Source: an uncultured Pseudocitrobacter sp. (GTDB taxonomy: Bacteria > Pseudomonadota > Gammaproteobacteria > Enterobacterales > Enterobacteriaceae). Taken from it: a stretch of 64,000 nucleotides of DNA. The notes below the pieces were generated by a model. The model was given only the letters and a program-made list of their open reading frames with translations, was not told the DNA's origin and did no database searches. The DNA lies in the NCBI GenBank assembly GCA_913778145.1, contig CAJYVI010000156.1, positions 1 to 64,000 of the forward strand, written 5' to 3'. The stretch's first letter is position 1. Every line of letters starts with the position of its first letter. Shown in pieces: positions 52,098 through 62,730 of the stretch. A program made the position numbers and the translations under genes.

Positions 52098-54119
52098 TTA
52101 TGACGCTGCGATAAACAATTCACGCAGTTGATGAAGTTTATCGCGGATCTCGGCAGCTTCTTCAAATTCCAGATTCTGCGCATGCTGCAACATTTGCGCC
52201 TCCAACGACTGGATTTGCTGTTGCAGCGCTTTCGGCGTCAGCGCCTGATCCGCTTCAACAATCTGCACACCGCCGCGAGACTTACCGCGACCTTTGGTTT
52301 TGGTTTTCGCCAGCCCCTCACCCAGCGCCAGAATATCGACCACTTTCTTGTTCAGGCCCTGCGGAACAATGCCGTGTTCATCGTTATAACGCTGCTGCTT
52401 CTCGCGACGACGTTCCGTTTCACCAATGGCCTTCGCCATCGATGGCGTAATTTTATCGCCGTACAGAATCGCCTTACCGTTAATGTTACGCGCGGCACGG
52501 CCAATGGTCTGGATTAGCGAACGCTCGGAACGCAGGAAGCCTTCTTTGTCGGCATCCAGAATCGCTACCAGCGACACCTCCGGCATGTCGAGGCCTTCTC
52601 GCAGCAGGTTAATCCCCACCAGCACGTCAAACTCGCCAAGGCGCAAATCGCGAATGATTTCCATACGCTCGACGGTGTCGATGTCCGAGTGCAAATAGCG
52701 CACGCGTTCGCCGTGCTCTTCAAGGTATTCGGTGAGATCTTCCGCCATGCGCTTGGTCAGCGTCGTGACCAGTACGCGTTCGTTAATGGCCGTGCGCAGA
52801 CGAATTTCTGATAGCAGATCGTCGACCTGCGTCGCCACCGGGCGCACTTCAATCACCGGATCGAGCAGGCCGGTAGGACGCACCACCTGATCGATGACTT
52901 CGTCGCCCGATTTCTCAAGCTCGTAGTTCCCTGGCGTCGCGGAAACGTAGATGGTTTGCGGCGCAAGGGCTTCAAATTCTTCAAACTTCAGCGGGCGGTT
53001 ATCCAGGGCCGACGGCAGACGGAAGCCATACTCCACCAGCGTCTCTTTACGCGCCCTGTCGCCGCGATACATGCCGCCGATTTGCGGAATGGTCACGTGA
53101 GATTCGTCGATAACCAGCAAGCCATCCGCCGGAAGGTAATCGAACAGCGTTGGCGGCGGCTCGCCCGGCCCACGCCCTGAGAGATAGCGCGAGTAGTTTT
53201 CAATGCCCGAGCAGTAGCCCAGCTCATTCATCATTTCGAGGTCAAACTGTGTGCGCTGGCTGAGTCGCTGCTCTTCAAGCAGTTTGTTGTTTTCCAGCAG
53301 CACTTTGCGACGTTCAACCAGTTCGTCTTTGATATCTTCCATCGCCTGCACGATGCGTTCGCGTGGCGTAACGTAGTGCGTTTTCGGGTAAACCGTAAAG
53401 CGTTGAATGGTCCCCTCAACGTGACCCGTTAGCGGGTCAAATAGCGACAGGCGCTCGACCTCTTCGTCAAACAGTTCAACGCGTAGCGCCAGATCTTCCG
53501 ATTCCGCCGGGAAGATATCGATGACTTCACCACGCACGCGGAAAGTACCGCGCTGGAACGCCTGATCGTTGCGCGCGTACTGAAGCTCAGCCAGACGACG
53601 CAAAATAGCGCGCTGGTCAATAATCATGCCTACCGTCAGGTGCAGCATCATTTTCAGGTAGAGATCCGGGTCGCCCAACCCGTAAATCGCCGACACGGAA
53701 GCCACCACGATAACATCGCGACGCTCAAGCAACGCTTTGGTTGCCGACAAACGCATCTGTTCGATGTGTTCATTTACCGACGCATCTTTCTCGATGAAGG
53801 TATCTGAACTTGGAACATAGGCTTCCGGCTGATAGTAATCGTAGTAAGAGACGAAGAACTCGACGGCATTCTCGGGGAAAAACTCTTTCATCTCGCCATA
53901 CAGCTGTGCCGCCAGCGTTTTATTAGGCGCAAGTACCATGGTCGGGCGCTGGAGATCGGCAATCACGTTGGCCACGGTGAACGTTTTACCCGAGCCGGTT
54001 ACCCCCAACAGCGTTTGATGCGCGAGACCATCTTCCAGCCCTTCTTTCAGGCGAGCGATGGCATCAGGCTGATCGCCAGAAGGTTGGAAAGCCGAATGCA
54101 ATTTGAACGGTTTACTCAT
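52098..54119 (-). CDS. uvrB: Excinuclease ABC subunit B
   Basis: A 673-residue nucleotide-excision-repair helicase, identical in length to E. coli UvrB. Walker A GVTGSGKT is at residues 39-46, the beta-hairpin [16 protein letters not shown] near 90-110, and helicase motifs ([26 protein letters not shown]) follow. The C-terminal UVR domain ([20 protein letters not shown]) contacts UvrC. I chose ATG 54119 over an in-frame ATG two codons earlier. A LexA box lies upstream. Confidence 0.97.
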   Translation of the reverse strand: MSKPFKLHSAFQPSGDQPDAIARLKEGLEDGLAHQTLLGVTGSGKTFTVANVIADLQRPTMVLAPNKTLAAQLYGEMKEFFPENAVEFFVSYYDYYQPEAYVPSSDTFIEKDASVNEHIEQMRLSATKALLERRDVIVVASVSAIYGLGDPDLYLKMMLHLTVGMIIDQRAILRRLAELQYARNDQAFQRGTFRVRGEVIDIFPAESEDLALRVELFDEEVERLSLFDPLTGHVEGTIQRFTVYPKTHYVTPRERIVQAMEDIKDELVERRKVLLENNKLLEEQRLSQRTQFDLEMMNELGYCSGIENYSRYLSGRGPGEPPPTLFDYLPADGLLVIDESHVTIPQIGGMYRGDRARKETLVEYGFRLPSALDNRPLKFEEFEALAPQTIYVSATPGNYELEKSGDEVIDQVVRPTGLLDPVIEVRPVATQVDDLLSEIRLRTAINERVLVTTLTKRMAEDLTEYLEEHGERVRYLHSDIDTVERMEIIRDLRLGEFDVLVGINLLREGLDMPEVSLVAILDADKEGFLRSERSLIQTIGRAARNINGKAILYGDKITPSMAKAIGETERRREKQQRYNDEHGIVPQGLNKKVVDILALGEGLAKTKTKGRGKSRGGVQIVEADQALTPKALQQQIQSLEAQMLQHAQNLEFEEAAEIRDKLHQLRELFIAAS

Positions 54120-54196
54120 GAACAAAGCTACCTGTGGCGGGTTAATCGGGCAGGTGATTAATTCTACTCTCCACCGCTAAATTTGCCAACAAAAAA

Positions 54197-54216
54197 TACT
54201 GGATATAAAAACAGTG
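54197..54216. promoter_or_regulatory. LexA (SOS) box upstream of uvrB
   Basis: TACTGGATATAAAAACAGTG keeps the CTG-N10-CAG core and differs from the E. coli uvrB box by two bases, one of them a G in place of the T after the first CTG. It lies 78 bp from the uvrB ATG. Confidence 0.85.
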
Positions 54217-54499
54217 GCGCATTATGGTATTACTGTTACGCGGCCATGAATCCACGCGTAGCGGCTGAAATTTGCACATTGGCAGGATAAAACCGTACCC
54301 GGATGAGGTTATCCCCAGAACTTTTTCTGTTTTAACATTTGTCAATATGTGTCATTAAAGTTTTATGTCAGTGAGGGGCGCGTGACTCTCAGCCATTGCT
54401 TTTATTCATCTTATTGATAATGAAAGAAAAGATTCAAAAGCCGTGTTTCGCATCAATTTACTGGCAAGCCGCGTATTCTCTCGCTTGCCGCAGGTTTTC

Positions 54500-54560
54500 T
54501 AACTCTAATACACAAGGTTATCCACAGGAATAGTGGATAAGTGTCTGGAGGCCCTATCCC
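54500..54560. other. DARS1: DARS1-like DnaA-reactivating element
   Basis: A perfect DnaA box TTATCCACA (54518-54526) faces a near-perfect inverted copy AGTGGATAA (54532-54540), 5 bp apart. In E. coli the DARS1 locus, which recharges DnaA with ATP using clustered DnaA boxes, lies exactly in the uvrB-bioD interval. A further near-match, TTATCCCCA, is at 54309-54317. The third core box is not clear to me, and limits are approximate. Confidence 0.65.
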
Positions 54561-54867
54561 CTGTCACTCGGGCGTTATCGGCGATCGGGCGAAACAGGCG
54601 GGGTAAAAATTTTTTATCGTTAATTTTTGATTTTTATCAGCGAAAATCATCATGTGGTTTCTGCGTGACAATCATCACAGTTTTGTATAAATTTTACTCG
54701 CTCTCCGCTGATCATCGTGCCAACACAACGCAATCCGCTCTGACTATCTCATACCTTCTTCTTAAGTAAATTCCTAAAAATCAGGACTTCTGCTGAGAAA
54801 TTCCCTCTCTGGCAAGAGAATTGCAAACTTTCGGATTGACCCTTCCCTTTGGCTTGAGGAGTACACG

Positions 54868-55590
54868 ATGTTGAGTTTGCATGCAGTCAATCATTTCTAC
54901 GGAAACCAGCACACGCTCTGGAACATCGACCTCGAACTGGCTTCCGGCGAGTGCACCTGCTTAATCGGCCTTCCCGGTACGGGGAAAACCACGTTGGTGA
55001 ACTGTATTACCGGCCATCAGCCCATTGAAAGCGGCAGCATGATTTGGCAGCAAACCGGCTCGCCCCCCTGCGATTTAATGCCCCTTTCACCCGTACGCCG
55101 CGCCACGCTTGGCATAGGCTACGTGCCGCAGGACAAACGTATTTTTTCGCAGCTTAGCGTGGAAGAGAACCTGCTGATTGCGCTCAAAGCGGCAGGTGAA
55201 AACAGCGGGACGGTAACCCCTGAGATATACGCGCTCTTTCCGTCGCTGTACGCGCTCAGGCAGCTTAAGGGAGGCGCATTAACGGAAGATGACCGGTATC
55301 AGCTAGCCCTGGCCTGCGCGATGGTGACGCGGCCACAGCTGCTGATTCTGGATGAGCCAACGCGCGGCGTGGGCCACGCGTTTATTCATCGGCTGGGGGA
55401 TATACTGCTGCGCCTGAATCGTGAGATTGGGCTAACGATATTGCTCGCAGAACAGCAGCTACCGTTTATTCAGCGCGTGGCGGACCGTTTCTGCCTGCTG
55501 CATCGCGGCAGAAACGTGGCCCAGGGCGGTGTGGCGCAGCTGGATGAGCAGATGATTAAAGCGTGGATGACGCCCGAGACAGGGCAGTGA
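54868..55590 (+). CDS. Orphan UrtE/LivF-like ABC ATPase with degenerate signature
   Basis: A 240-residue ABC-type ATPase resembling UrtE of urea transporters and LivF. Walker A GLPGTGKTT is at 34-42, the Q-loop YVPQD at 86-90 and Walker B LLILDEPT at 158-165. The signature LSGGQ is replaced by LTEDD (138-142), so ATP-driven dimer function is doubtful. No permease or binding-protein gene is nearby. GAGGAG precedes the ATG. It lies between DARS1 and bioD, overlaps the bioD 3' end by 35 bp on the other strand, and is absent from this place in E. coli. Confidence 0.8.
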   Translation: MLSLHAVNHFYGNQHTLWNIDLELASGECTCLIGLPGTGKTTLVNCITGHQPIESGSMIWQQTGSPPCDLMPLSPVRRATLGIGYVPQDKRIFSQLSVEENLLIALKAAGENSGTVTPEIYALFPSLYALRQLKGGALTEDDRYQLALACAMVTRPQLLILDEPTRGVGHAFIHRLGDILLRLNREIGLTILLAEQQLPFIQRVADRFCLLHRGRNVAQGGVAQLDEQMIKAWMTPETGQ

Positions 55591-56254
55591 GATCAAGATA
55601 CTGGCCCAGATCGTGCTCTGTTAAGTCTGCGCCCAGCCAGGGAATTTCGCCCAGCATCGGCGCATCAACCATCCGTTGCAGCGTCGCCAGATAGGGCTGG
55701 TGACGCTTCCCTGGCTGCTCGACATCGTTGGCTATCCAGCCCGCCAAATGCAGACCCGCCTGCTTAACGGCCTGCACGGTCAGAAGCGCGTGGTTGATGC
55801 AGCCCAGTTTCATCCCGACCACCAGAATCACCGGCAACTGCTCGCGCTGCACCCAATCCGCAAACGTCAGATGGGGCGAAAGCGGCGTATACCAACCACC
55901 CGCGCCTTCTACCAGCACCCAATCCGCCTGCGCTTCCAGCGTGCGCAGGCCTGCCGACATCACATCAGCCTCAATCGGGCGCTGCTCCACCTCGCTGATA
56001 ATGTGCGGCGAGGTGGGTTCAGCGAAGGTATACGGGTTCACCCGCTCGTAGGCCAGCGACAACACGCTATTGCGCTGCAATGCCAGCGCATCACTGTTAC
56101 GCAACCCGTCGGGCGTTTCATCGCTGCCAGAAGCGACGGGCTTGTAACCTGCTGTCCGATATCCTCGCGCCCGTGCGGCCTGTAGCAGCGCCGTGCTGGC
56201 CACCGTTTTCCCCACTTCCGTATCGGTGCCGGTAACAAAATAACGTTCAATCAC
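55556..56254 (-). CDS. bioD: Dethiobiotin synthetase
   Basis: A 232-residue ATP-dependent enzyme that closes the ureido ring of dethiobiotin. P-loop GTDTEVGKT is at 9-17 and VEGAGGW near residue 115. E. coli BioD is 225 residues; the extra residues are at the C terminus. The start is GTG 56254, overlapping bioC by 8 bp. Last gene of bioBFCD. Confidence 0.95.
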   Translation of the reverse strand: MIERYFVTGTDTEVGKTVASTALLQAARARGYRTAGYKPVASGSDETPDGLRNSDALALQRNSVLSLAYERVNPYTFAEPTSPHIISEVEQRPIEADVMSAGLRTLEAQADWVLVEGAGGWYTPLSPHLTFADWVQREQLPVILVVGMKLGCINHALLTVQAVKQAGLHLAGWIANDVEQPGKRHQPYLATLQRMVDAPMLGEIPWLGADLTEHDLGQYLDLTALSRASSTL

Positions 56255-57002
56255 GAGTAATCACTCCAGAAAAAAGATGGTAAGTCAGCGGGCATTGCCC
56301 CTGAACTTTCGGCCACGCCAACTGCAACTGCTGCAGTTTGCTGCGGGTCAATGGCTCGCGCGCCCGGCCTTCATGCAGGTGCGTCGCGCCAATCCCCTTC
56401 AGAGAGCGCATCGCGCTCAGGGCATCGGGAAACGGTAGAGTGATAGCCTGTGAACAACCGCGATGCGCCCAGCCTGCCAGCACCTGCCAAAGCGTCTCTT
56501 CCGGCAGGAAACGGTTCGCATGGGGATGCGCATCCACCGCCTGCCAGGCCTGATTAAGCTCGGGCAACGATCCGGCGGTCAACGTGGTGAAGGCCAGCAC
56601 GCCACCGGGGCGCAGCTGGCGATACAGCTCCGCCAGCGCAGTGCGGATATCGCTGCACCACTGCACAGCAAGGTTGCTCCACACCAGGTCAAACCCCGCA
56701 TCAGGCAAAGGAATGGCTTCGATATCCCCCAGCAAGTAGTGCTGTGCCGCATGCTGCTGACGCGCCTGCGCGAGCATTTCAGCGGAGAGATCCAGCGCGG
56801 TCACTTCGCTCCCCCGCTCACGCCAGTAGCGGCTATAGCTACCGGGGCCACAGCCTGCATCCAGCACATGGGCAAACGCCCGCGCCGGGAGTTGTTCAAG
56901 CAGATGCGCCGCACTCTGACGCTGGAGCTCATTAAACTGGTGGTAATGCGCTGCCGCCCGGCCAAAGGCCGCCGCCACCGCCTGTTTATTCACGGGCGCC
57001 AT
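56247..57002 (-). CDS. bioC: Malonyl-ACP O-methyltransferase
   Basis: A 251-residue SAM methyltransferase, the same length as E. coli BioC. It methylates malonyl-ACP to start pimelate synthesis. The SAM motif [13 protein letters not shown] is near residue 48. I chose ATG 57002, which overlaps bioF by 17 bp; the frame is open 11 codons further. Confidence 0.95.
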   Translation of the reverse strand: MAPVNKQAVAAAFGRAAAHYHQFNELQRQSAAHLLEQLPARAFAHVLDAGCGPGSYSRYWRERGSEVTALDLSAEMLAQARQQHAAQHYLLGDIEAIPLPDAGFDLVWSNLAVQWCSDIRTALAELYRQLRPGGVLAFTTLTAGSLPELNQAWQAVDAHPHANRFLPEETLWQVLAGWAHRGCSQAITLPFPDALSAMRSLKGIGATHLHEGRAREPLTRSKLQQLQLAWPKVQGQCPLTYHLFSGVITRD

Positions 57003-58143
57003 GCAGCACCTCCAGCAGAGTGTCGATATCTTCACGCGTATGCGCCGCCGTCAGCGTTAAGCGTAAACGCGCCGTTCCGGCTGGCACGGTGGGTGGGCGG
57101 ATTGCCGTCACCCAGCAGCCTCTTTCACGCAGCGTTTTCGCCAGGGCCAGCGTGCGCGCATTTTCCCCGACAATCAGCGGCTGAATGGCGCTCTCCGATG
57201 GCGTAAGCTGATAGTCCAGCCCCTGCGCGCCCGCGCGAAAACGGGCGATATGCTGCGCCAGGACTTCACGTCGCGCATCGCCCTCGCCGCTGCGAATCAC
57301 ATCAAGCGACGCGCGCAGCGCCACCGCCTGCGCCGGAGGCATTGAAGTGCTGTAAATCAGATGGCGGGCGAACTGCAGCAGATAGTCGGCCAGCGATTCG
57401 CTACACAGCACCGCCGCGCCGCTCAGGCCAAAGGCTTTACCAAAGGTCACCACCAGCAATTCAGGATGCACGCCCTGTTGCCAACAGCTGCCGCGCCCCT
57501 GTTCGCCCTTCACGCCGATACCGTGCGCGTCATCCACCATCAGCCATGCGCCTGCCTGCGTTGCCGCCTCTGCGACATTCCTCAACGGCGCACTATCGCC
57601 GTCCATGCTAAACACACCTTCGGTGACCACCAGCTGTTGCCCTTCGACTGCGCTGCTCAGCAACCGCGCCAGGTGCTGGCTGTCGTTGTGCTGAAAACGG
57701 CGCAGCGCCGCCGGGCTTAACGCTGCCGCTTCCAGCAGCGAGGCGTGGCTTAAACGATCGGCGACGATCCTGTCTTTTTCACTCATCAGCGCGGCGATCA
57801 CCGCCTGATTCGCGGCGAAACCAGAGATAAACAGCAGCGCGCGCGGATACCCCAGCCACTGGGCCAGTTCGGTTTCCAGGTCACGATGGGCGTGACTGAA
57901 TCCGGTGACGTGGCCCGAGCCACCGCTGCCTGTGCCGTACTGTTCCGCGCCCTGTTGCCAGGCGCGGATCACCTTAGGATGCCGGCTCATCCCCAGATAG
58001 TCGTTACTGGAAAAATTGCGATAGCACTGACCTTCATACTCCAGCCAGCGCCCGGCGCCCTGGGCCAGCGGCACACGACGACGCAAGGCATCTGCCTCAC
58101 GCCGTTGTGCTATAGCGTTATCGATGCGTTGCTGCCAGCTCAT
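56986..58143 (-). CDS. bioF: 8-amino-7-oxononanoate synthase
   Basis: A 385-residue PLP enzyme that condenses pimeloyl-ACP with alanine. The PLP lysine is in [12 protein letters not shown] (near residue 236), with [11 protein letters not shown] and [10 protein letters not shown] also typical. Its start overlaps the bioB stop by 4 bp. Confidence 0.96.
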   Translation of the reverse strand: MSWQQRIDNAIAQRREADALRRRVPLAQGAGRWLEYEGQCYRNFSSNDYLGMSRHPKVIRAWQQGAEQYGTGSGGSGHVTGFSHAHRDLETELAQWLGYPRALLFISGFAANQAVIAALMSEKDRIVADRLSHASLLEAAALSPAALRRFQHNDSQHLARLLSSAVEGQQLVVTEGVFSMDGDSAPLRNVAEAATQAGAWLMVDDAHGIGVKGEQGRGSCWQQGVHPELLVVTFGKAFGLSGAAVLCSESLADYLLQFARHLIYSTSMPPAQAVALRASLDVIRSGEGDARREVLAQHIARFRAGAQGLDYQLTPSESAIQPLIVGENARTLALAKTLRERGCWVTAIRPPTVPAGTARLRLTLTAAHTREDIDTLLEVLHGARE

Positions 58144-59180
58144 ACCGCCGCCGCGTTGTAATACGTTTCAGTATCCGGCGTCATCAGCGCCTGCTCCAGA
58201 CGCTGCTGCTGTTCATTATCGCCCGCGGTAACGGTGGTTTGTTCCGGGTTCAGGCCCAGCTTGCGGAACAGCTGTAAATCTTTGTCCTCTTCCGGGTTTG
58301 GCGTCGTCAGGAGTTTGCAGCCGTAGAAAATCGAGTTGGCCCCGGCCATAAAGCACATCGCCTGCGTTTGCTCGTTCATCTGCTCGCGACCGGCGGAGAG
58401 GCGCACGTGCGAGGTCGGCATCATGATGCGCGCTACGGCGATAGTGCGAATAAAATCAAACGCATCAACGTCTTCGTTATCCGCCAACGGCGTGCCCTTC
58501 ACCTTCACCAGCATGTTGATGGGCACACTTTCCGGCGGCGTCGGCAGGTTCGCCAGTTGCAGCAGCAGGCCCGCGCGATCGGTGACCGTTTCGCCCAGGC
58601 CAACAATCCCGCCGGAACAGACTTTAATGCCGGCATCGCGCACTTTATCCAGCGTATCCAGGCGTTCCTGATAGCTGCGGGTGGTGATGATATTGCCGTA
58701 GAATTCCGGTGAAGTGTCCAGGTTGTGGTTGTAGTAATCGAGCCCCGCTGAGGCCAGACGCTGCGCCTGTGAATCAGACAGCGTGCCGAGCGTCATACAG
58801 GCTTCGAGGCCCATCTCTTTCACGCCCTGCACCATTTGTTCAAGGTAAGGCATATCGCGCTCGTGCGGGTTTTTCCACGCCGCGCCCATGCAGAAACGGG
58901 TAGAACCAGCAAGCTTCGCCTTGCGGGCAGAATCCAGCACCTGCTCGACTTCCATCAGGCGCTCGCTTTCCAGCCCGGTTTTATAACGCGAGCTTTGCGG
59001 GCAATATTTGCAATCTTCCGGGCATGCGCCGGTTTTAATCGACAACAGGGTGCTGACCTGAACCTGGCGTGGGTCAAAATGCTGACGATGGATCTGCTGC
59101 GCTTCAAACAGCAAATCAAGCAACGGTTTTTCAAAAAGTTCGGTGACCTGCGACATTGTCCAGCGTAAAGGGTTAGCCAT
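58140..59180 (-). CDS. bioB: Biotin synthase
   Basis: A 346-residue radical SAM enzyme that inserts sulfur into dethiobiotin, the same length as in E. coli. The cluster motif CPEDCKYC is at about residues 53-60, with [13 protein letters not shown] in the core. First gene of the leftward bio operon, divergent from bioA across the BirA operator. Confidence 0.97.
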   Translation of the reverse strand: MANPLRWTMSQVTELFEKPLLDLLFEAQQIHRQHFDPRQVQVSTLLSIKTGACPEDCKYCPQSSRYKTGLESERLMEVEQVLDSARKAKLAGSTRFCMGAAWKNPHERDMPYLEQMVQGVKEMGLEACMTLGTLSDSQAQRLASAGLDYYNHNLDTSPEFYGNIITTRSYQERLDTLDKVRDAGIKVCSGGIVGLGETVTDRAGLLLQLANLPTPPESVPINMLVKVKGTPLADNEDVDAFDFIRTIAVARIMMPTSHVRLSAGREQMNEQTQAMCFMAGANSIFYGCKLLTTPNPEEDKDLQLFRKLGLNPEQTTVTAGDNEQQQRLEQALMTPDTETYYNAAAV

Positions 59181-59223
59181 TGGCTTCTCCGGGGGTTTTG
59201 TTAATTTTCGGATCGGTTTATAC

Positions 59224-59257
59224 TCGTAAACCTAAAACTTTTCAAAATGGTTTACAA
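59224..59257. promoter_or_regulatory. BirA operator between bioB and bioA
   Basis: TCGTAAACC and GGTTTACAA are inverted arms separated by 16 bp, matching the BirA consensus TTGTAAACC-N16-GGTTTACAA with one base changed on the left. It should repress both divergent transcripts when biotinoyl-AMP is abundant. Confidence 0.92.
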
Positions 59258-59264
59258 GTCGATT

Positions 59265-60554
59265 ATGACAACGGACGATCTCGCCTTCGATCAACAGCAT
59301 ATCTGGCACCCCTATACTTCCATGAGCGCCCCGCTTCCCGTGTATCCGGTGGTTTCCGCGCACGGCTGCGAGCTACAGCTGGCGAGCGGCGAACAGCTGG
59401 TGGACGGCATGTCGTCGTGGTGGGCCGCCATCCACGGCTACAATCACCTGCGGCTGAATGCGGCGATGAAAGCGCAGATTGACCAGATGTCGCATGTGAT
59501 GTTCGGCGGTATTACGCATCCCAGCGCGGTGGCGTTATGCCGCAAGCTGGTAGCGATGACGCCAGAATCGCTGGAGTGCGTTTTCCTCGCTGATTCTGGT
59601 TCCGTGGCGGTGGAAGTCGCCATGAAAATGGCATTGCAGTACTGGCAGGCCAAAGGCGAACCACGCCAGCGATTCCTGACCTTCCGCAACGGTTATCACG
59701 GCGATACCTTTGGGGCGATGTCGGTTTGCGACCCGGACAACTCCATGCACAGCCTGTGGAAAGGCTACCTGCCGGAAAACCTGTTCGCGCCTGCACCAAC
59801 CAGCCGCTTTGACGGCGAGTGGGATGAGCGTGACATGGTGGCATTTGCCCGCCTGATGGCCGCACATCGTCATGAAATTGCGGCGGTGATCCTTGAACCG
59901 ATTGTTCAGGGCGCGGGCGGGATGCGCATGTATCATCCTGAGTGGCTCAAACGCATTCGTAAGATGTGCGACCGGGAAGGTATTCTGCTGATTGCCGATG
60001 AAATCGCCACCGGGTTTGGCCGCACCGGCAAACTGTTTGCCTGCGAACATGCAGGCATCACGCCAGATATTCTCTGCCTGGGGAAAGCCATCACTGGCGG
60101 TACCATGACCCTTTCCGCGGCGCTCACCACCCGTCTGGTGGCGGAAACCATCAGCAACGGCGAAGCGGGTTGCTTTATGCACGGCCCAACCTTTATGGGT
60201 AATCCGCTGGCCTGCGCGGTGGCAACGGAGAGCCTGGCGATTCTGGAGAGCGGCGAATGGCAGCAGCAGGTTGCGGCAATTGAAGCGCAGCTTTTTCGTG
60301 AACTGGCCCCCGCGAAAGCCATGGCGCAGGTGGCGGATGTTCGCGTGCTGGGGGCGATTGGCGTGGTGGAAACACGCAGGCCGGTAAACATGGCGGCGCT
60401 GCAACGCTTCTTCGTCGAACAAGGTGTGTGGATCCGCCCGTTTGGCAAGCTCATCTACCTGATGCCGCCGTATATCATTTCCACAGAACAGCTCAGCCGC
60501 CTGACACGCGCAGTCTGTGAAGCACTGGAAACGGACACATTTTTTATCGATTAA
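59265..60554 (+). CDS. bioA: Adenosylmethionine-8-amino-7-oxononanoate aminotransferase
   Basis: A 429-residue PLP aminotransferase that makes diaminopelargonate using SAM as amino donor; same length as E. coli. Conserved [33 protein letters not shown] and the PLP lysine in CLGKAITGG are present. I chose ATG 59265, eight bases after the operator; an in-frame ATG at 59247 lies within it. Confidence 0.96.
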   Translation: MTTDDLAFDQQHIWHPYTSMSAPLPVYPVVSAHGCELQLASGEQLVDGMSSWWAAIHGYNHLRLNAAMKAQIDQMSHVMFGGITHPSAVALCRKLVAMTPESLECVFLADSGSVAVEVAMKMALQYWQAKGEPRQRFLTFRNGYHGDTFGAMSVCDPDNSMHSLWKGYLPENLFAPAPTSRFDGEWDERDMVAFARLMAAHRHEIAAVILEPIVQGAGGMRMYHPEWLKRIRKMCDREGILLIADEIATGFGRTGKLFACEHAGITPDILCLGKAITGGTMTLSAALTTRLVAETISNGEAGCFMHGPTFMGNPLACAVATESLAILESGEWQQQVAAIEAQLFRELAPAKAMAQVADVRVLGAIGVVETRRPVNMAALQRFFVEQGVWIRPFGKLIYLMPPYIISTEQLSRLTRAVCEALETDTFFID

Positions 60555-60623
60555 TGCACGGTAAGGTTGCCTCTTGCCCGCTATACTGCTTATTAATCAG
60601 TAAATTAAAGGAAGGAGGCAACG

Positions 60624-61100
60624 ATGATTTTAGTCAGTCATGATCTGCGTGACGGCGAAAAACTGCCGCAGCGTCAGGTGTTTAATGGCATGGGCTATGA
60701 AGGTGATAATCTCTCTCCGCATCTGGCGTGGGATGAGGTTCCGGCGGGTACCAAAAGCTTTGTGGTGACCTGTTTCGACCCGGATGCGCCGACCGGTTCC
60801 GGCTGGTGGCACTGGGTGGTGGCAAACCTGCCCGCCGATACGCGCGTGCTGCCGCAGGGCGCTGGCTCCGGTATTGCCGCACTGCCGGAAGGCGCCGTTC
60901 AGACCCGCACCGATTTCGGCAAAGCGGGCTACGGCGGTGCTGCGCCACCCAAAGGGGAAACGCACCGCTATATCTTTACGGTTCACGCTCTGGATGTGGA
61001 ACGCATCGACGTTGACGAAAACGCCAGCGGCGCGATGGTTGGCTTTAACGTCCATTTCCATACCCTCGGCAGTGCCTCAATTACGGCTCTGTTCAGCTAA
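60624..61100 (+). CDS. ybhB: PEBP/Raf-kinase-inhibitor-like protein YbhB
   Basis: A 158-residue phosphatidylethanolamine-binding-fold protein, the same length as E. coli YbhB. The ligand-site motifs DPDAPTGSGWWHWVV and GETHRYIFTVHAL are clear. Its cellular role is unknown. GGAAGGAGG precedes the ATG and a TATACT box lies 40 bp upstream. Confidence 0.95.
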   Translation: MILVSHDLRDGEKLPQRQVFNGMGYEGDNLSPHLAWDEVPAGTKSFVVTCFDPDAPTGSGWWHWVVANLPADTRVLPQGAGSGIAALPEGAVQTRTDFGKAGYGGAAPPKGETHRYIFTVHALDVERIDVDENASGAMVGFNVHFHTLGSASITALFS

Positions 61101-61266
61101 TCGGTTTGCCGGAATGTCTCTGTGCATTCCGGCTTTCATCTTTGCAAAAAAACCTTTTACATCAGTCACCGCGCTTTTTTATTCAGCACATCTTCCCGTT
61201 TCGCTCAACTTAGTATAAAAAGGCTGGTTTAAATGGAACCCTTTTACTCAACTAGCCTGGAGCAAC

Positions 61267-62550
61267 ATGAACACTTTATCGGTTTCCCGTCTGGCGCTGG
61301 CATTGGCTTTCGGCGTGACACTGACTGCTTGCAGCTCAACCCCTGCGGATCAACGCCCGTCTGAACAGGCCGCACCGGGGACGTCATCCCGTCCGGTTTT
61401 ATCCGCAGATGAAGCGCAAAACTTCGTTGCCGCACGTTACTTCACTGCTCTCGATCCTAAAGGCGCGGCCTGGTCGCCGTCTGCAATTAGCACCCCGGCA
61501 CAACCTGATTTCGTGGTTGGCGCAGCAGGCCAGCAGGGTGTAACGCACACCTCTATCCAGGCTGCCGTCGATGCCGCCATTGCGCGTCACAGCAGCAAGC
61601 GTCAGTACATTGCGATTCTGCCAGGTGAGTATCAGGGCACCGTCTATGTTCCAGCGGCTCCGGGCAGCGTAACGCTGTACGGTACGGGCGAAAAACCGAT
61701 CGACGTGAAAATTGGTCTGGCGATCGACTCTGAAATGGCGCCTGCCGCCTGGCGTCATCTGGTCAACCCGGCCGGAAAATATATGCCGGGCAAACCGTCC
61801 TGGTATATGTATGACAACTGCCAGAGCAAACGCAGCGCGACTATCGGCGTAATGTGCTCGGCAGTCTTCTGGTCACAGAACAACGGCCTGCAGCTGCAGA
61901 ACCTGACCATTGAAAATAACCTCGGCGACAGCGTCGATGCCGGTACGCATCAGGCAGTGGCTCTGCGCACCGATGGCGATCAGGTACAAATCAATAAGGT
62001 GAACATTCTGGGTCGCCAGAACACTTTCTTTGTGACCAACAGCAGCGTCAACAACCGCCTGCAAAACGACCGTCAGACCCGTACGCTGGTGAGCAACAGC
62101 TACCTTGAAGGCGATGTGGACATCGTTTCTGGCCGTGGCGCCGTGGTGTTTGATAACACCGACTTCCGCGTGGTGAACTCTCGCACTCAGCAGGAAGGCT
62201 ACGTCTTCGCGCCGGCAACCCAGTCGAATATTTACTATGGTTTCCTGGCCATCAACAGCCGCTTTACCGCTTCCGGCGATAACGTTGCACAGTTGGGCCG
62301 CTCTCTGGACGTCGATGGCAACACCAACGGCCAGGTCGTGATTCGCGACAGCGTGATCAACGAAGGCTTTAACATGGCAAAACCGTGGGCCGACGCGGCT
62401 ATCTCTAAACGTCCATTCGCAGGTAACACCGGCGCGAAAGACGATAAAGGGAATGTGCAGCGTGACCTGAACGACCGTAACTTCAACCGCATGTGGGAAT
62501 ACAACAACCGCGGAGTGGGAAGCAAAGTGCTGGCAGAGCCGAAGCAGTAA
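61267..62550 (+). CDS. ybhC: Outer-membrane lipoprotein YbhC, pectinesterase-like
   Basis: A 427-residue lipoprotein, the same length as in E. coli. The lipobox LTAC is at residues 18-21. The rest is a right-handed beta-helix of the pectin methylesterase family. In E. coli it shows acyl-CoA thioesterase activity and no clear pectin role. Confidence 0.94.
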   Translation: MNTLSVSRLALALAFGVTLTACSSTPADQRPSEQAAPGTSSRPVLSADEAQNFVAARYFTALDPKGAAWSPSAISTPAQPDFVVGAAGQQGVTHTSIQAAVDAAIARHSSKRQYIAILPGEYQGTVYVPAAPGSVTLYGTGEKPIDVKIGLAIDSEMAPAAWRHLVNPAGKYMPGKPSWYMYDNCQSKRSATIGVMCSAVFWSQNNGLQLQNLTIENNLGDSVDAGTHQAVALRTDGDQVQINKVNILGRQNTFFVTNSSVNNRLQNDRQTRTLVSNSYLEGDVDIVSGRGAVVFDNTDFRVVNSRTQQEGYVFAPATQSNIYYGFLAINSRFTASGDNVAQLGRSLDVDGNTNGQVVIRDSVINEGFNMAKPWADAAISKRPFAGNTGAKDDKGNVQRDLNDRNFNRMWEYNNRGVGSKVLAEPKQ

Positions 62551-62570
62551 GCGTTATGGTTAGCAAAATT

Positions 62571-62654
62571 GCCTGATGCGCTACGCTTATCAGGCCTACA
62601 TGGATCCTGCTAACTATGTGTTTGTAGGCCGGATAAGGCGAAGCCGCATCCGGC
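62571..62654. repeat. BIME after ybhC
   Basis: Two REP units: GCCTGATGCGC...TTATCAGGC at 62571-62594 and GGCCGGATAAGGC...GCATCCGGC at 62627-62654. Confidence 0.9.
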
Positions 62655-62679
62655 ATGAACAAAGCGCACTTTGTTAACG

Positions 62680-62708
62680 AAAAAACCTCGCCGCGGCGAG
62701 GTTTTTTT
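62680..62708. terminator. Bidirectional terminator between ybhC and pgl
   Basis: AACCTCGCC and GGCGAGGTT pair around GC with A-tract and T-tract flanks, placed between two convergent genes. Confidence 0.9.
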
Positions 62709-62730
62709 GTTTTCAGCATAAGCTCAACGC

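Noticed and set aside
54533-54769. 78-codon frame between uvrB and the ABC ATPase gene
   Set aside because: No ribosome site, AT-rich, and it starts inside the DnaA-box element.
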